Assembly (NCBI GenBank): GCA_030015575.1
Contig: JASDDO010000006.1
Coordinates: 323,254,361-323,318,360, forward strand
Length of the DNA: 64,000 nucleotides
From: Agapanthus africanus
Taxonomy: Eukaryota > Streptophyta > Magnoliopsida > Asparagales > Amaryllidaceae
Reading direction: 5' to 3'
Shown here: positions 10,421-25,700 of the stretch, in pieces
Layout of the letters: every line of letters begins with the position of its first letter
How positions within the stretch are numbered: position 1 is the stretch's first letter
Notes under the pieces: model-generated
What the model saw: the letters and a program-made list of their open reading frames with translations, nothing else
Told to the model about the DNA's origin: nothing
Databases searched by the model: none
Program-made: the position numbers and the translations under genes

Positions 10421-10780
10421 TTAGCTACAAATATTTGGTATTCCTCCTACTTCAGAATTTTGCTGCTCCTTCCATATTCGGCCTGTAACTCTAAGCTTGA
10501 GCTCTTTTCGATCGCCCCCAGAGAAGAAAAGTGCCATGTTCCTTTGGATTATGAGCCCATCGTGGCTGTCTCGGACTTTCCGGTGGCTATCTCTAATGCT
10601 TCGTGGGGTCCCTTCCCATATTAGCTTTCTGCCATTGGCACCAACCTCAAGGCTGTAGCTATAATTTCGAGCATTGTTCTCGTCTCCCATGAAACGTAGA
10701 AATGCCATGTATACGGGGGCCATACCTAACTGGAACGCCTCGAAATGCAGGCAGAAGTACTGCCCGTAACAGTTGAATAC
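10421..10780 (-). CDS. SINAT: SINAT exon 3 (C-terminal TRAF-like domain)
   Basis: It begins after acceptor CATTCTCCAG with VFNCYGQYFC and runs 119 codons to a stop at 10421. It carries the highly conserved MAFLRFMGDE, SIRDSHRKVRDSHDG and ALFFSGGDRKELKLRV blocks of the sina TRAF-like fold, which binds substrates and mediates dimerisation. Confidence 0.95.
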   Translation of the reverse strand, partial: VFNCYGQYFCLHFEAFQLGMAPVYMAFLRFMGDENNARNYSYSLEVGANGRKLIWEGTPRSIRDSHRKVRDSHDGLIIQRNMALFFSGGDRKELKLRVTGRIWKEQQNSEVGGIPNICS

Positions 10781-13700
10781 CTGGAGAATGATTTTTCATG
10801 AGTTCAGAGTAATTGGGTTTGCTTTGAAAAGATCGTTCCTAATTCTTCATGATAATGATTTATTTATAAATTATGATATGTGAAAGTAAATGATATGGTT
10901 CCTTCTAGTATATTTATATGGATCATGATACTCCCCTTGTTCAATTTCGTTGACCACCCTTTTTGTTTCAAATTACTTGTTCTTTTTAGAATATCATAAA
11001 TTAATGTTTAAGAATCTACTCCTACTATTAATGCAATTTAGATGTAAACTACCAAAACCCTTGGCTTTTTGAAAGAAGAAAGGTCTTTTTCCATTACCAA
11101 AATCCCAATATGAAGGTAACATGGGCCATTTGCATTTCTATCAGCCTATGTTGGAGAGGGGTTTCATTCTTTCAACTTAGTGTTAACTGTTGAGCTAACA
11201 TAAAAGGACAAGTAAGTTGAAACGGTGAGAGTACCATAAAACCGACAGCAAAGAGTGCACCATGCATTTCTATATATATAGAAAGTGAAGGAGGAAAACA
11301 TATGTGCTCTTTGGTCCTGTCTACATGTTATATATAACTATATAAGATCCTAAGACCTTACATCTATCTAATGAGGAGCCATTAAAGTGAAAAATAAACG
11401 GAATATGACCCAATTTAAGTTTTCCGGAACTAATTTAATGATTAAAGCCGTTGCGTTTACCATCGATGATGCTCATATAACTTGAAAGAAGGCATAGTAT
11501 GATAAAATATGATGTGAATTCAGACTAATTTATCAATCAATCAATCATTCTATCTATAACTATGGTATAAAACTAAGTCCGCCAAGCATGATTTTTCATT
11601 TGTTCCGAAGATATCCCGGAGTGTTGTTTCATGTGCTACCAGTGAGGATATCTTAGATATTTACTTCTATTGGGGCCCACTGGTAGAAAATAAAAGCACA
11701 TGGCTGAGAACTTTCTTTCTTTCTTTCTTTCTTTCTTTTGTATTTTCCTTCTCTTCCGTTTCTTTTTAATTGTCTTCCCTATTAGGGATGATAGTAATTA
11801 AATTTCTCAATGATAAAAGTCCATTTTAAACAATTTTGTAGAGCATGACACATGATAAACTTAGAGACAGATAACTAAGGCCGATTTGTTACGTTGCATT
11901 TACCATCGATGATATTCATATAACTTGAAAGATTTTTCATTTGTCCGGAACTAATTTAATGATTAAGGCCGATTTGTTACGTTGCGTTTACCATTGATGA
12001 TACTCATATAACTTGAAAGAAGTCATAGATATATATATATAACTATGGCATAAAGCTCAGTTTGCCAAGCATGATTTTTCATTTGTCCCGAAGATACCCT
12101 CGAGTGTTGTTTCATGTGCTTAACAGTAAGGATATCTTAGATATTTACTTTTATTGGGGCCCACTGACAGAAAATAAAACCACGTGGCTGAGAACTTTCT
12201 TCTTTCTTTCTTATTTTCCTTCTCTTCCTTCTCTTTAATTGTCTTCTCTGTTAGGGATGATAGTAATTAAATTTCTCGATGAAAAAAGGTCCATTTTAAA
12301 CAATTTTGTAGAGTATGACACATGATAAACTTAGAGACGGATGGGAGGATTTCCCAATTTGATATGCCACTTGCCATATTAGAAATTTATGTCTTTTTTT
12401 CCATGTTTTCATAGTTCCATAACTCATCTTGGAATTGTCCTGGTGAGTTAGTAATAGATTTTTTAAAAATCTCTTTCTCTTTCAATTCCCTTCATGTTGG
12501 TTCGATTTCATTTCAACATGTTTTTTGCTATTTATATTTCCTTTCCGCTCACATTGCTTCTAGATTACTAATTGAGTTGGGTTTTAGTTTTCATCTATGT
12601 AGCTTTATGTTTTTTGCTTTATGTTGAAATATATGTAAGTTTTTGTTAGTTTTTTTTTTGTATATTAATTTGTTTTATGCTTACATTATGGTTGTATTGG
12701 TATTGATTGAGAAAGATATACGGAATAACAAAATTAATAGAAATATGTTAACTTTTGAGTTTGCAATTCCTCTGTTGTTTCCTTCTTCTGAAACAATGAT
12801 GAGAATCAACTAATTTAGATATTTTGACGTCTTTCTTTATATAGATCTAGGTAAAATTTGGGTTATAACAAAAAAAAATTACTATATTGTTATTTTATTT
12901 GCCATGACAATTATACATAGACATATATGGTAGGAATTTGTCCTTATGTTTTTGGGTTAAATTGTAAAGAACAGAGAATTCAATGATTTTATTAATATCA
13001 AATGTGCAATGTATACAAGTGCTTGATTACAAAAGTGGTGGTAACTAAAATAAAGAATGGGATAAATCAAAGATTAACTGAACTAAAAAATTTCTAGCAA
13101 ATAGGAAATATATAAACCTTAATAGTAAAGAAAATAAGTCTAATTAAGAATGTTGAATCAACTTTAATTTTGCGCTCCATATTTTCAAAAGTCCTGCAAC
13201 TAATCTTGGATTAGTCATGATGACTAATACGTAGAAAGTTTTTAATCTTTCTCTTTCCATTTCCATCATGTTGTTGAATTGATTTCAACATGTTATATAT
13301 TATTTGCTATTTATATTTTCTTTTGGCTCGCATTGCTTCTAGATTTACTGATTGAGTTCAGTTAGGTTTTAATTTTAATCTTTATACATTTATATCCTTT
13401 TGCTTTATGTTGAAATATATGTAGGTTTTTGTTAATTTGTTCATGCTCACATTATGGTCGTATTGTTATTGATTGACAAAGATAAATAGAATCAATGGCA
13501 AAATTAATAAAAAGAGGTTAGCTTTTGAATTTGCAATTCAAAGTACATTTTCTTCTTCTAGAAGAACGAGGATCAACTGATTTAGATATTTTGATGTCTT
13601 TCTATGTATGTATCTAGATTGGAATTGGATCATAGCGAAACTTTTTTACTTTGAGTGTGGTTATTTTATTTGCCACGATAACTATACATAAGCATATATA

Positions 13701-16700
13701 ATAAAAGCTTTTCCTTATGTTTTTAGATAAATTGTAAATAACAAAGAATTCGATGATTTTATTAATATTAAATGCACAATAAATACTAGTACTTGATCAT
13801 AAGCGGGGTACATAGAATCTCCAAAATAGAGAATGAGATAAGATAAAAATTGACTGAAGTGAAAGAAAAAATGATTATGCCAAATAGGAAATAGGAAACA
13901 TAGAAACCTTAATAGTGAAGCAAATAAGTCTAATTAAGATAATTGAATCAATTTTGATTTCGCATATGATTGCTCTTATTTAGATTTTAGACTGGTAGCT
14001 TAAACACCCCCTCTTAAACTCATGATGGATGGAGAACCATGAATTTGGGGGGGGGGGGGGGGAAATAAAAAAAACTTAATACGACTAAACATTTTTAATA
14101 TCGTTGAAGAGAAACGAGGAGCTTGTTCTTTGAGAGAAACGTCAAAGCTAGTCATCGTGGAGAGAAGTCTAGTGTCGTCAGAGGGAGATGCCAAGTCCGT
14201 CACCAAAAGAGATGTCAAGAGGTTCTCTATGGGCACAGAAGCTTGACAACGAAGTTCATCGCCAGAGAATAGTCTAGCAGAGGAGTCAACGGGAGATCGT
14301 ATTGGAGGAGACGATCGGAGAGACTGGCGGAGTTGACGACGAGAGAGCTTGATGAAAAGACTATAGGAGAGCTTTAAAATATGACATTAAAGAGACTTGC
14401 AAAGGAAAAGAGTTCTAGTGAAAGAATTTAAACATGGCAGCGTATTTCAATATCAGAGGTGTAGACATAGATATATGGCTTTTATTGTAGAGTTATGCTG
14501 CAAGAAATTACCCTTTCCTTTCTTTTTTCTTGGAGGAAAGAAGATGATAGGAGCCATTGGGTATAATATCATGTAACGAACAGTGACGACGATGATTTTT
14601 TTACATCAAATGTGCTATTTATATCGGTGTTGATTGAATGGTTGTAAGGTTGTCGTGCTCGCTGGCCGGGTTTTAAAAACTTTGCGGAAGCGAAAAGCGA
14701 AAAACGAAAAAAAAATCCAAAAAAGCACAAGCATCCTTATCCTAGAATCAACCATAAACTCAAAACTTGCAACCTAAAGAGAGCTAGTTGAGAAGATACA
14801 ACCTTTGAAATATCTTCTTATGCTCCAATGGTTGAACCTTAGACTCCGGCTAAGTTCCGAGATGCTTCGGATTGCATTGCGCTTGGTCTCCGATCGGTTT
14901 CGTCGAAGATGATCCACATGAGAGCCTCCGAAGCTAGCTCCATCTTCACATGAAACTCTTTCAAGTGAAGAAAATTCTCATTCCAATTTGCTAGATGTGG
15001 ATATGAGAGATAATGTAGAATGTATATGAATTCTCACGCTCTTTTTTTTTACCTCTCCATTTCTTTACTTGATGATGAGAGAGATTCAAAACCATAATGA
15101 CCAAGTCTTGTGAGCAAGAGTGTAGAACCCCTTATCATATTACCACATATTTCTCTCATCCTACACATGTTATCAAGCATGCCAAGTGTAAGCTCACAAG
15201 CCTACACAAAATGCATATGACATGCATAAATCAAGAAAGAAAAGTAAAAAAGGGAGAAAAAAGAATTTACATACACGCGCGCGCGCGCGCACACACATAT
15301 ATATAATCATATTATACATATAGATTTAAATGTATATATACATAAGCATATGTCATGTAACCTTACACTAAGAAAAAGAATGTCATAATTAATACTAGTT
15401 TATATATGCACCATTATATATAAGTAATATCATTAAACCAACACACGATTTAATAACCTGGTTCAATCATAAACCGGCAAATATTAATATTCGTCCGATT
15501 AATACATGTAGTATCACATACACATGTTTAACTGGACTTCACACGCATCGCCGTACATGCACTACATCATTTCGCTAGAACCGAAAAACCCACATATGCT
15601 GGCAGTAAGTTAGGATCATATCCGATTGATCTGATATACTTTCAGATCGATCTCCCATCGGGTTAAGCTACAAGCACGTCAGCGACACTAGCTGTGCGCA
15701 ACGACTACTCAGGTATTAAACGAAAATCCGGTCGACAACCAAGCTCGTCCGTACCCTGGTAGAGCTTATCGATAACATTCATCGTACATTCCGGTCTGTT
15801 CGTCTAAGATTATCGCATATCGGGTCAGCGAGATGGAAACCATCAGACTTCCAATAACTCGATAAGTCGTGCTGATGTCAAGATCATGACCATATGAGAA
15901 ATTACTGATTACACTTATCAGTAAATCTCTACTGCCTTGACCAAGGACTTATGGTTATAGCCAGCTGTGCACGTCGACATCAACTCCCTATACCAGGAGA
16001 GACGAATTCTCTCAACCTCTCACTGCCTCCATGTGCTTCAGGATTGTACCCAACTAAAATCTGTTTGCACGGATCTTTAAAGCCGTGATAAGATGGTAAT
16101 CAAAATACAGTGGGAACACATACAAAACACTATAGCGATCTTGGGTTTAGGGACTACGCTGTACTCATGTCACCAGAGAACCGCTATATGATGATTGGTA
16201 TAATAGCATCTAGGAGTTCTCGGTGAGTCCGTTTAGTGTAACTCATCCAATGAGCACCTGTACATAATCATCGATATCAAACACTGTAACACCCGAGCCC
16301 AATAATACTATTTATATTACTAGTTGAGGGTTGTGGTTTGCTCATTTCCAATTTTCCTGATTTTCTGGTGTTTATTGCTAAATTTTACCCGGTTGAGTCA
16401 TTTTGGCACATAACAAATTTTAACTCCGAAAATGAAATTTAAGATGTCCATGTTGGCCTACTCGTCGCCACTAGTCGCGTGGTAGCGTCCGCGTGTCGAG
16501 ATTCCGTTCCGTTTGGTTAAACGGGCCAGTTTGGGCGACTACGCGCGCGTGCAAGTGTCCGACTTGGGGGCATGCATTTTAATCACTAAAAACCTCTTTT
16601 CAAAATTTGGAACCCGCTTAAAATCTTATAATTTGAATTTGGAACATTTGGGCGCAACCCGGGCGCGATTTGGAAATGTTTCATTTCGCGCCAAAAAGGG

Positions 16701-19700
16701 CCCGTTTCAATTTAATATAAAACTAAAATAAATGTATCTACGAATTTATATTCCTAACAGTTATCCCCTAAAATCCTTAATCAAATATTTTCTCCACTTG
16801 GCCCCAGCCAATCGCAGCACGAGTTTCACCGCGTGGGCCCCGCCTCCTTTTCCTCATCTCTCTCTCTCTTCACTCAATCTCTTTCCTTCTCTCTCAAATC
16901 TCCCTTTCTCTCTCTAATCTCTCTCTCTCTCTCCCCTCTATATATTTACCCATGCACGTAGCCGCCTCCTTCGACCCATCTTCATCGCGAGAAAACCCTA
17001 ACCCTAACCCTAGTCTCGCGATCCCACCGCCGACTTCCCCCGCGACCTCGCCGTCGCCGCCGGCAACGCCTCCTCGACCGCCGCGCCTTCCTCCTCCCGT
17101 TTCCTGACGATTCCCGCGCCTGCAACCCATTCCCGACCTCGCCTTCACCCTCGTAGACCTCGCCGTCGACGTCGCCTCTCACCGTCGACGCCTCCCACCG
17201 TCGACGCCCTTTCACCCTACTCGACCCGGCCTCGTCGTCGTTCCCTCCTCCCCTCGCCGGAACGGTAAACCCGAGCCTTCATCCATTGCCTACCTCCGCT
17301 GTTCGCCGGGAAAGCGCGCCGGCGACCTCGTCGACGCCACCTTCGACCACCTACTTCTTCCCCTCGACCACCAGAGCCGACCCCCTCTCCTCCAGATCGC
17401 CGCAGCACCTTCCCCTGCACACCCGAGGCCCCTCACCCTTGCTGCAGCCGCCGCCGTCGCTTCGCCGGCGATCCAGTGCCGTCGAGCCATCGTGTTTGCA
17501 CCCTGTTTCTTCTCGGTGAGTTTTCCTTGTGCTTCCTCTTGGTACAATCCCTCCGCTGGTCCGTATTTTTGGATGCGTAGTTTATGTTTGCTAACTTTGT
17601 TGTTTCTGTTTGCTGCCGGATCCGACCGTGCCGTATTGGCGAACCTGACGCTACAGCGAAGCCCCCTGGTCCGTGTGATCCCGTTGACCTCTGTTGGGAC
17701 TCGATCCGTGGCCCGTGCTTTCATATCGCGTTTTCTGCCGACATCGCATCCGTGTTCCCGATTTCAGACCGTCGAGGCAAGTATCTGAATACTTGCTTGA
17801 ACATGCTAGCGTGCGAGATCTAGTCTTGCCACGCAATTTAATTCAAACTATTTAATACCGTAACTTAGATATGGCATTTGATATCGTAATATTGCTGTTG
17901 TCCTCATAATGGAATCGTACAACCGTTCCTCGTAATTCATTAACCCACATCAATCCATGCTTTAACTAAATAAAACGACTGAATTCTATCTGCTTGAACT
18001 GTTAAACCATTCTTGAGACAATCATTACATTTAGTATAATTTCATGTAGTTCCTTAATTTATAACTGTGAATATTGCTTTACCTTGTGACTATTACACCC
18101 TTAAGACGATTGAACCTGTTATTAAGAGAATATAAACATCACTGTGGTTATATGGAAGATTGTGGTTAATTACTGTTTCCTGCTGTTATTCATTATTGAT
18201 TGCATACCTGTTGCGAGCACTTACCCGATTGCACGACATTTTGGCCTAACTCTGCTACACCTGACTTATACATACATACCGACTCATCCTGTTGTACCAT
18301 GACATTACTTGTTTTATGATTTCATGCCTAGTGCCGACAAACCTAACCATTCCTGCTGTCGATCCAGACAGACCTACTTTTACTCGACCTTGTGTTGGCA
18401 TTAGTCCTTGACTACTGAATACCTGACCTGACATACATAGCTTGGGGGTATGGGGAAATCAAAGATGAAACCGACTTGTAACTCAACAGTTCGATACATT
18501 GTTCTGATCAGTCTTACGGGCTTGGCCAGCTCCGGAATGTTGATGCTGACATCACTCATCTATCCTACTACCTTTTACTGCTTAGCGGCACGTCTCGGAT
18601 TCAGCCCCGAGGATCATGACCGTGGTCCCGGGCACGCACGGGATACTATTGAGTTACATCGACGATTCATCAATTGGTTTCAAAGACTATAGAGTAGAAA
18701 ACCTGATAGGACAAGTTTAGTCACCTTTGCACTTTATCCTGCTTGTTACCTCTTATTATTGCTTTATTCATGTTCATGCTTGCATTGTTTATTACCATGT
18801 TTATGCTATATACTTGATATCATGACGCGCTGACGTCTGGGTTTTGCATGGCCCAGATTCCGTACCTTTGTCGTCGACCGAGCAGGAGTACTTCAGCCAG
18901 CAGGCTGAACAGTGAGTCCTTAGGATTTAGTTTATTTATTGCTTTTCATTTCCAGATGTGAGCCCGCATTATGGGACGTACTGTTATTTTCATTGTATTG
19001 GATCATTAGCTTCCGCACTTATTGTTTATTGATTCTTGTTGTTATGGATTTGGACATGTATTAGATTAGCTTATTATCTTGTTCTTGATATCTTTACAAC
19101 CGTCATGTGACTGTAGATGGATACTTCCTACCCACAGGTAGCATGGTTGGCTATGTCACGTGCCCAAATCTTGCGTACTCTGGGAAGCGGGGCGTGACAA
19201 ACACCAATGACTATGGGATCAGTCATTGCCCCTTACAGGGTCATGAAACGTATACAGTAGTCTAAACTGTAATACCGATACCCAGTCTTGATATTTACGA
19301 CTATGGACATTTAAGGATGTGCTTATAAACTACTAGGCCCCACTAGTATGATTCCTATCATAATCCTAGTATCAAGCAAAGATCCTATGGATTTTATCTC
19401 ATATATTAGCGATACGTGATAACGGGTAAAACGTATATACATGATAAATAAAGACAAACCAGATAGCATACTATCATCTCGAGTGTGTTCTCTATATAGG
19501 TTCTCATGAATTCAGTAACTGCATTCCTATAATTACGATAATTGCCTTGAGGACACATATATCCAACAATATCCTACTTGCACTTGAGACCAATTATTGC
19601 GGTATCGCATACACATCTTATGTGCTATTGCATACCCAACTTCTGTACTAACAGTTTCACAAATTTTGTTCGAGAAATAGTCTCAGTAGATGGATCCGAT

Positions 19701-22700
19701 ACAATGTTTCTTACTGTATCTCTCTGAATCTCAACCATCTACCGAAATGGGTGACACCTATTTTAGACCTTTGTTTGGATAACTGATGGGACCTTGTTCA
19801 CAAATGAACGTATTTATCCAAACAAATATTTAGGATGTACCTTCTGCTGAGTCAAAATCAGCATCTAGCGTCTTGACAACCTCAGTATCCCGCTTGGAAC
19901 TCTTTCAATATATTGTACCTCATAAGAGGGTAAACTAATGACTCGCGACATATGCTCTGTCACCCTTGTCACCACAGAAGTTGGAATCGGTAATCGTCTC
20001 CCGAAGGAGTCTGCCGTTACCAAATACCAAGAGCATCGCATATGTTCTCCATTGCTTCCCATATATCTTCAGGATTGGACTAACATATACTTACTACACC
20101 AAGTGTAAAATCATTATTTGTTCTGGTATATAACATCGCATGATTGACCTCATTGCCGAAGCATGTCGAATGTCATTCATGCGGGTCCATCGCTTCATTA
20201 GTCCTGAAAGACATCATTTTAGAGAGGGTTGCCCCACTGCCTGCGGGTACATTACCTCATTAGGAGTCGTCCATTCTAAACCACTTTAGAATGGTGTCAA
20301 GATACCTGAATTGGGACAATCCCAAAACCCTTATTAGATCCAACCCTATAGACCTAGTCACCAGAATCAATGATGTATATATAATCCATAAAGGAGAAAC
20401 AAATGTGAAAACCAATATTTGACCGAATTGTAGTATAGCAACATCACTTTCTATCAAGAGTACGTCATCCACATTAGTATGGGCAATCTGACATTACTCT
20501 ATACAGCCTTCTTACAAATACCTGGTTTATCTTTAATTTTGATAAAGTCAAACACTTTGACCGTAGCATCAAAACAAATGATCCATCTCCGCTATGCCTA
20601 CTTTACTTTACAAATAAACTTAAGCAACTTGCACACTTTCTGCTACTCCCACTGATTAAGACAACCCTCTGGTAGAGTCATATATACGTGCACTTCTAAA
20701 TCAAATTTAGAAAGACGTTATGGTCATCCTCATATCAGTCATGAAAAAAGCAATGGCAAGTTATATCTGTATGGACTTCAGCACAGATCCTGAAGTAACA
20801 ATATCATCACAATCCAAATCGGGTATTTGATGAATACCTACTTACTACAAGTCTAGCCTTACTAGGTTAATATTTTTCCATTTGCAATGATCTCGAAAGA
20901 TCTGCTTGCTCCTTATGGGTTTTGCCCTTTTCAGAAGCACACAACAAAGTCTATAATTTGTTGTAGTGCATGGAGACAACTTAGATAACTTGGCATCCAG
21001 CCATCAGTCGGAAGTCACCACTTCCTATGGAAGTCATCACTTCCTATGGCATGCTGATAACTAGTAAGGTCATCATCACATGACGCAAGCCTCTTCGTCA
21101 CCGTCTACGAGAAAACCGAAGTATCTCTCGAATGGCTGAGATCACCTACTAAATCTGCGGAGCATGTATGGTCTGTCAGGGTCAATTGGATCATCAGGTT
21201 CTACTAAACTTTCAGTAACCATTTACGGTTCTGCAATCTCTTCCAGTTCTACCATACTCCCACTAATTTATTTTACAAGAAATTTCTTTACCAAGGAAGT
21301 GGCGAGTAAGGAACAGAACACTTTTGATCTTGAAAATGGTAGGAGCTATCTCTTGTGAACCCTTGGGATAACCCACAAACTGCTATTACCGAAACATGTC
21401 TCGAGTTTGTCCGGATTATGTTTTAAGCACAAACAGGATAACCCAACATCTTAACAACCTTAGGATGAACACCATTCTATATCACATATAGAAACAGAGG
21501 CGCCAGTTTAGATGGAACCAATATCTATTGATATGCATTTATTTCTAATGCATCCCCAAAATTGAAAAAGGCTATTCAACATTACTAATCATGAAGCGCA
21601 CCCTCGGATGAGCAATCCGAAAGAATCATATTCTCAATACGGAATACCTGGTACTAACCACATGTCCGTATGGATATCAGACACCATTCATCAATATGTA
21701 TAAGTCCCTTGAATTCACTAACTCAATTTCCGTGTGTTGTTAATTGAAAATATTCTTTTGGTTAAAAGAAACCAAAAGTTCCATTAAGCAAAACATGGTG
21801 ATTTTCCTCAATAGCAACAATTGCTCTGAAAACCCACATTGAGGATAAATCAACCATTCTCAATTCTCTACTCCTTCTCAACATCTGTAACGTCCTACAG
21901 ATATGGGATTCTAATTCGGTATTTATATACCCAAAAGTTAGAGTTTATTGAGAAACAATTTTCTAAAACACACATAGAAAAATCTAAAACATCAAAATGT
22001 TTCAAGTGATTGTTTGAGTATTCATATTATTGCCTTTTTCATTGCTTAGGCTCATGACAGTAGTCGCAATTTCCTTTTCTCACTTCAACCCCTATTGATG
22101 TGTCTTCATCTTACTTTTCTTTATACCGAACTTATGCTAGTTAACTTTCTTCTTACCATTCCTTTAGCATCAGTTTCGGGATTGGAAGAAGACTATCCAA
22201 TAAGCGTACTCGTATACTCTCCTTACATATAAAGAGCTCTCGAACATAAGATAAGGTAGAAGGATGAGACATATGAACAATTCTACTCCAGAACCAGTGA
22301 CCATTCTTGGATTGAAACAATTACTCCGAGTTCGTTTCTAACTATACGACGACCTTCCAAGCAATTTGGATCTCTGTACCAAATACAGAGGGTTCTAGAG
22401 TTAGCAGAAGGGGAAGTAGGATAAGTAAGGACATGTGCGTCTATGTCGTGGATTAGGGCAATTCAGACACTCTAAAGCTATAAGTTTGTAAAAAGGTCGG
22501 TCAACGTGGTTAACAAGTCTTAGTTTAAGATCAGTCCATGATCATTATCAGAAAGAGAAAAAAGAAACACTCGGCATGCACTATATCAAGATTAAATTGG
22601 TATATTTATCTAATCAGGATGGTTCCCACTGTTCCTTCAAGCTATAAAAGGAGAACTAGCCAGCATTTCGTATAAAAAATCTCCCGGAAGTAACAATTTA

Positions 22701-25700
22701 TTCACAGTGAGAATCGAGATCCAAACTATCATAGCGTGGTAACTTCGACAAATGATTAAAAATTATTCCACTCCATAGAAGGTATGCAATCTCATTGCAA
22801 GTTTCAACACTTGAAACTCTCGATAATGTTTTTGCCCCTAGGACCTTGACGAATGATCAACAAATCAAAGGGTCTTAATCAAGTTCAACCCATCATTTTG
22901 TGATTAATTTAGATCCACCCGTACAGGCTCTTGACGAACGATCAACAAAACCATACGACTATCCTAGCTAATCACATCACATGTAAGCAGGAAGATATCA
23001 CTTAACTACCGTACACTACGCTTTGATGAATGATCAACAAACGCAACACGAATACTATGTACTCTATTTTCTGAAATAACAGCGTGCTACAACTGGTTTT
23101 GAAAAAAACTATCAACGTAATGAACTTGATCTCATTGAAGAAACCGAGTAGTTTTGAAAATTTATAGTCACGTAGACCTTTGCTCAAGAATGAACTCCAT
23201 GTAAAGGGATCTGGACTCTTTCCTCATCGAATGAGATGTTGGATATTCCTAACTGAATACCTCAATGCAAAGCAAAAGAATAAGGCTATAAAAACAATTT
23301 TAGTGCCATAAACTAAACCAAGAGCGAACTCCCCGTAACAGAATCAAGGATTTTTCCTCATCGAATGAGATGCAGGACATTCCTAACTGAATGCCTCTAT
23401 ACAAAGCAAAAGAATCGACTAAAATTTTCTTTTTAGAAAAAGTTTGGTTCCAACAATGTAAAGGTTTGTTTCACTTTGTATTAATCCAATTAATACGTTC
23501 CCATCTTTTAGATAACATTTATCTAACATATTTCTTCTCACACAATCACCAAAAAAATATGAAAAGAAAAATAGAATGCACATATATGCCATCTGTATTC
23601 TTCACGGGGCCCTGGGTTCATCGTAAGGTTACTTAACTTACGGCAGGGTGGGACAGGACTAGCACGAATGCAAAATGTATACAACATTTATTTATATATA
23701 CCATATATCATATATATCAATATCATCACACGCAAATAATCGCATTATATCATGCAGGAAAACATCACAGAGTTGGAATGGTCGAATCACCTAAGAATTC
23801 CGCGTTTCGTTCGAGCAACAAACGATACACGAAACTCCTCAGTCGCGTGAATAGCCCGTGCATAGCCAAAAGCATACCCATACGAGTGCGGCAAGTCATC
23901 CGCCAATCCAAAAAACGAGGCAACCCGGTATCACCATGATGGGGCCACGCAACACTCTCGAATCCGATGAATCGAGCACTCCTCCGTGGGTCTATTCTAA
24001 CCCTGTACAAGTGCGGCAAGCAACCCGTCAGTCCTAGAATCGAGTGATCCGGTCTCAACTCCTTGGAATGGCTACTCGGTGCAATCTAAAACTCGGCTGC
24101 CCGTGCACTTCTCCGTAGGGTAATCCTAAAACCTGTATCAATACAACGATAACATCGATCGCAACCTGATGGAATCCCGACAAATAATAATACAATAAGC
24201 GGAAACGACGGCCACAAACAGGACGCTCGTCCCGAATAAATGAATATACATTTGGGTTTTGCACATGAAAAGAAAAACTATATACAACACATCACACAAT
24301 TCCGCACGGAGCTGTTCATTTCGCGACAATCCGAATCGTTCCAAGCACAATATATGTAAATAAACATAATCATTGCAAATAACTACTGTGAAACTTCGTC
24401 TAATTGATCTATAGCGGATAGACAACATCACATATTATTAAATGCGGAAAAACGACGATATGGTTTCGATCACAAAACTTTCCGAACATCCCAAAAACCA
24501 AACGAGATCAAATCTCAAATCTGGGGAAAAACAAATGATGCTAAAAATCCTATTTCTAACTGAAGCCATTGTTCTAACCTGGGACTACAATTCCACAGTG
24601 GGGCCGCTGGAAAACCGCCATTGGCGGCCAAGTAAAAGATTTGTGGGCCCCGGATTAAACCATGCCATTTTAAAAGGGAATACATCACTCTGCAATAATT
24701 TAAAAAAAATTCAGGTGAAGTTTTAAAAAATGAACAGAGGCTTAAATTTTGGAAATGGAAATCGGTAAGTTTTGTGATCCAACAGCGTAACTTCGTTCCG
24801 ATGCAACTAGGGTCTATGTCCAGCTTTGGTGCCATTGTAAGATTGTCGTGCTCGCTGGACAGGTTTTACAAATTTTGCGGAAGTGAAAAACGAAAAAAAT
24901 CCAAAAGAGCTCAAGCATCCTTACCCTAAAATCAACCATAAACTCAAAACTTGCAAACTAAAGAGAGCTAGTTGAGAAGATACAACTTTTTGAAACATCT
25001 TCGTATGCTCCAATGGTTGAACCTAGGACTCCGGCTAAGTTCCGAGATGCTCCAGATCGCGCTTGGTCTCCGATCGGTTTCATCGAAGATGATCCCTGGG
25101 AGAGCCTCCGATTCTAGCTCCATCTTCACATTAAACCCTTTCAAGTGAAGAAAACTCTCATTCTAATTCGCTAGATGTGGAGATGAGAAATGATGTAGAA
25201 TGAATATGAATTATCATGCTTTCTCTTTCTTTTTTCTACCTCTTCATTTCTTTATTTGATGAGAGAGATTCAAAACTATAATGGCCAAGTCTTGTGAGCA
25301 AGAGTGTAGAACGCCTTACTATATCACCACATATTCCTCTCTCATCCTACACATGTTGTCAAGTATGCCAAGTGTAAGCTCACAAGCTTACACATAATGC
25401 ATATGACATGCATAAGTCGAGAAAGAAAAATAAAAAGGGAGAAAAAAGTATATATATATATATATATATATAAGCACATGTCATCTAACCTTACATTAAG
25501 AGAAAGAAAAAGAATGTCACAATTAATACTAGTTTATATATACACCATCATATATAAATAATATCATTAAACCAACACTTGATTTAATGACCCGGTTCAA
25601 TCATAAACCGGCTAGTATTAATATCTGTCCGATTAATACATGTAGTATCACATACACATGTTTAACTGGACATTGCACGCATCGTCGTACGTGTACTATA

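Larger units (their letters stand above)
14643..19568 (-). mobile_element. 3' LTR of the copia element (about 2.0 kb plus a solo-LTR insertion)
   Basis: It begins (plus strand) TGTAAGGTTGTCGTGCTCGC and ends ATATATCCAACA. Removing the insertion at 16285-19199 and one TSD copy leaves about 2,006 bp. This aligns along its length with the other LTR at 24836-26814, for example at ACCTTACACTAAGAAAAAG and CCCCTTACAGGGTCATGAAA. Confidence 0.85.
19569..24835 (-). pseudogene. Degenerate copia gag-pol and leader
   Basis: All on the minus strand. From right to left: a leader next to the primer site, a block near 23765-24060 with repeated GAGTGCTCGA/GCCGCACTCG words shared with 35820-36110, a region with (C)TTCGTCAAGG-type tandem repeats (about 22840-23200), a gag remnant with a KGNCDYCHE knuckle block, a remnant of the spacer before RT (about 21000-21200), the RT remnant and the RNase H remnant. 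Stops and frameshifts are frequent. The layout matches the copia element beginning at 33155 segment by segment. Confidence 0.7.

Noticed and set aside
16993..17012. Interstitial telomere repeat
   Set aside because: Only about three CCCTAA units, within an LTR leader; too short to indicate a former telomere.
16513..17836. Several open frames on both strands in solo LTR copy C
   Set aside because: They come from GC-rich, low-complexity LTR sequence, overlap each other and carry no recognisable domain.
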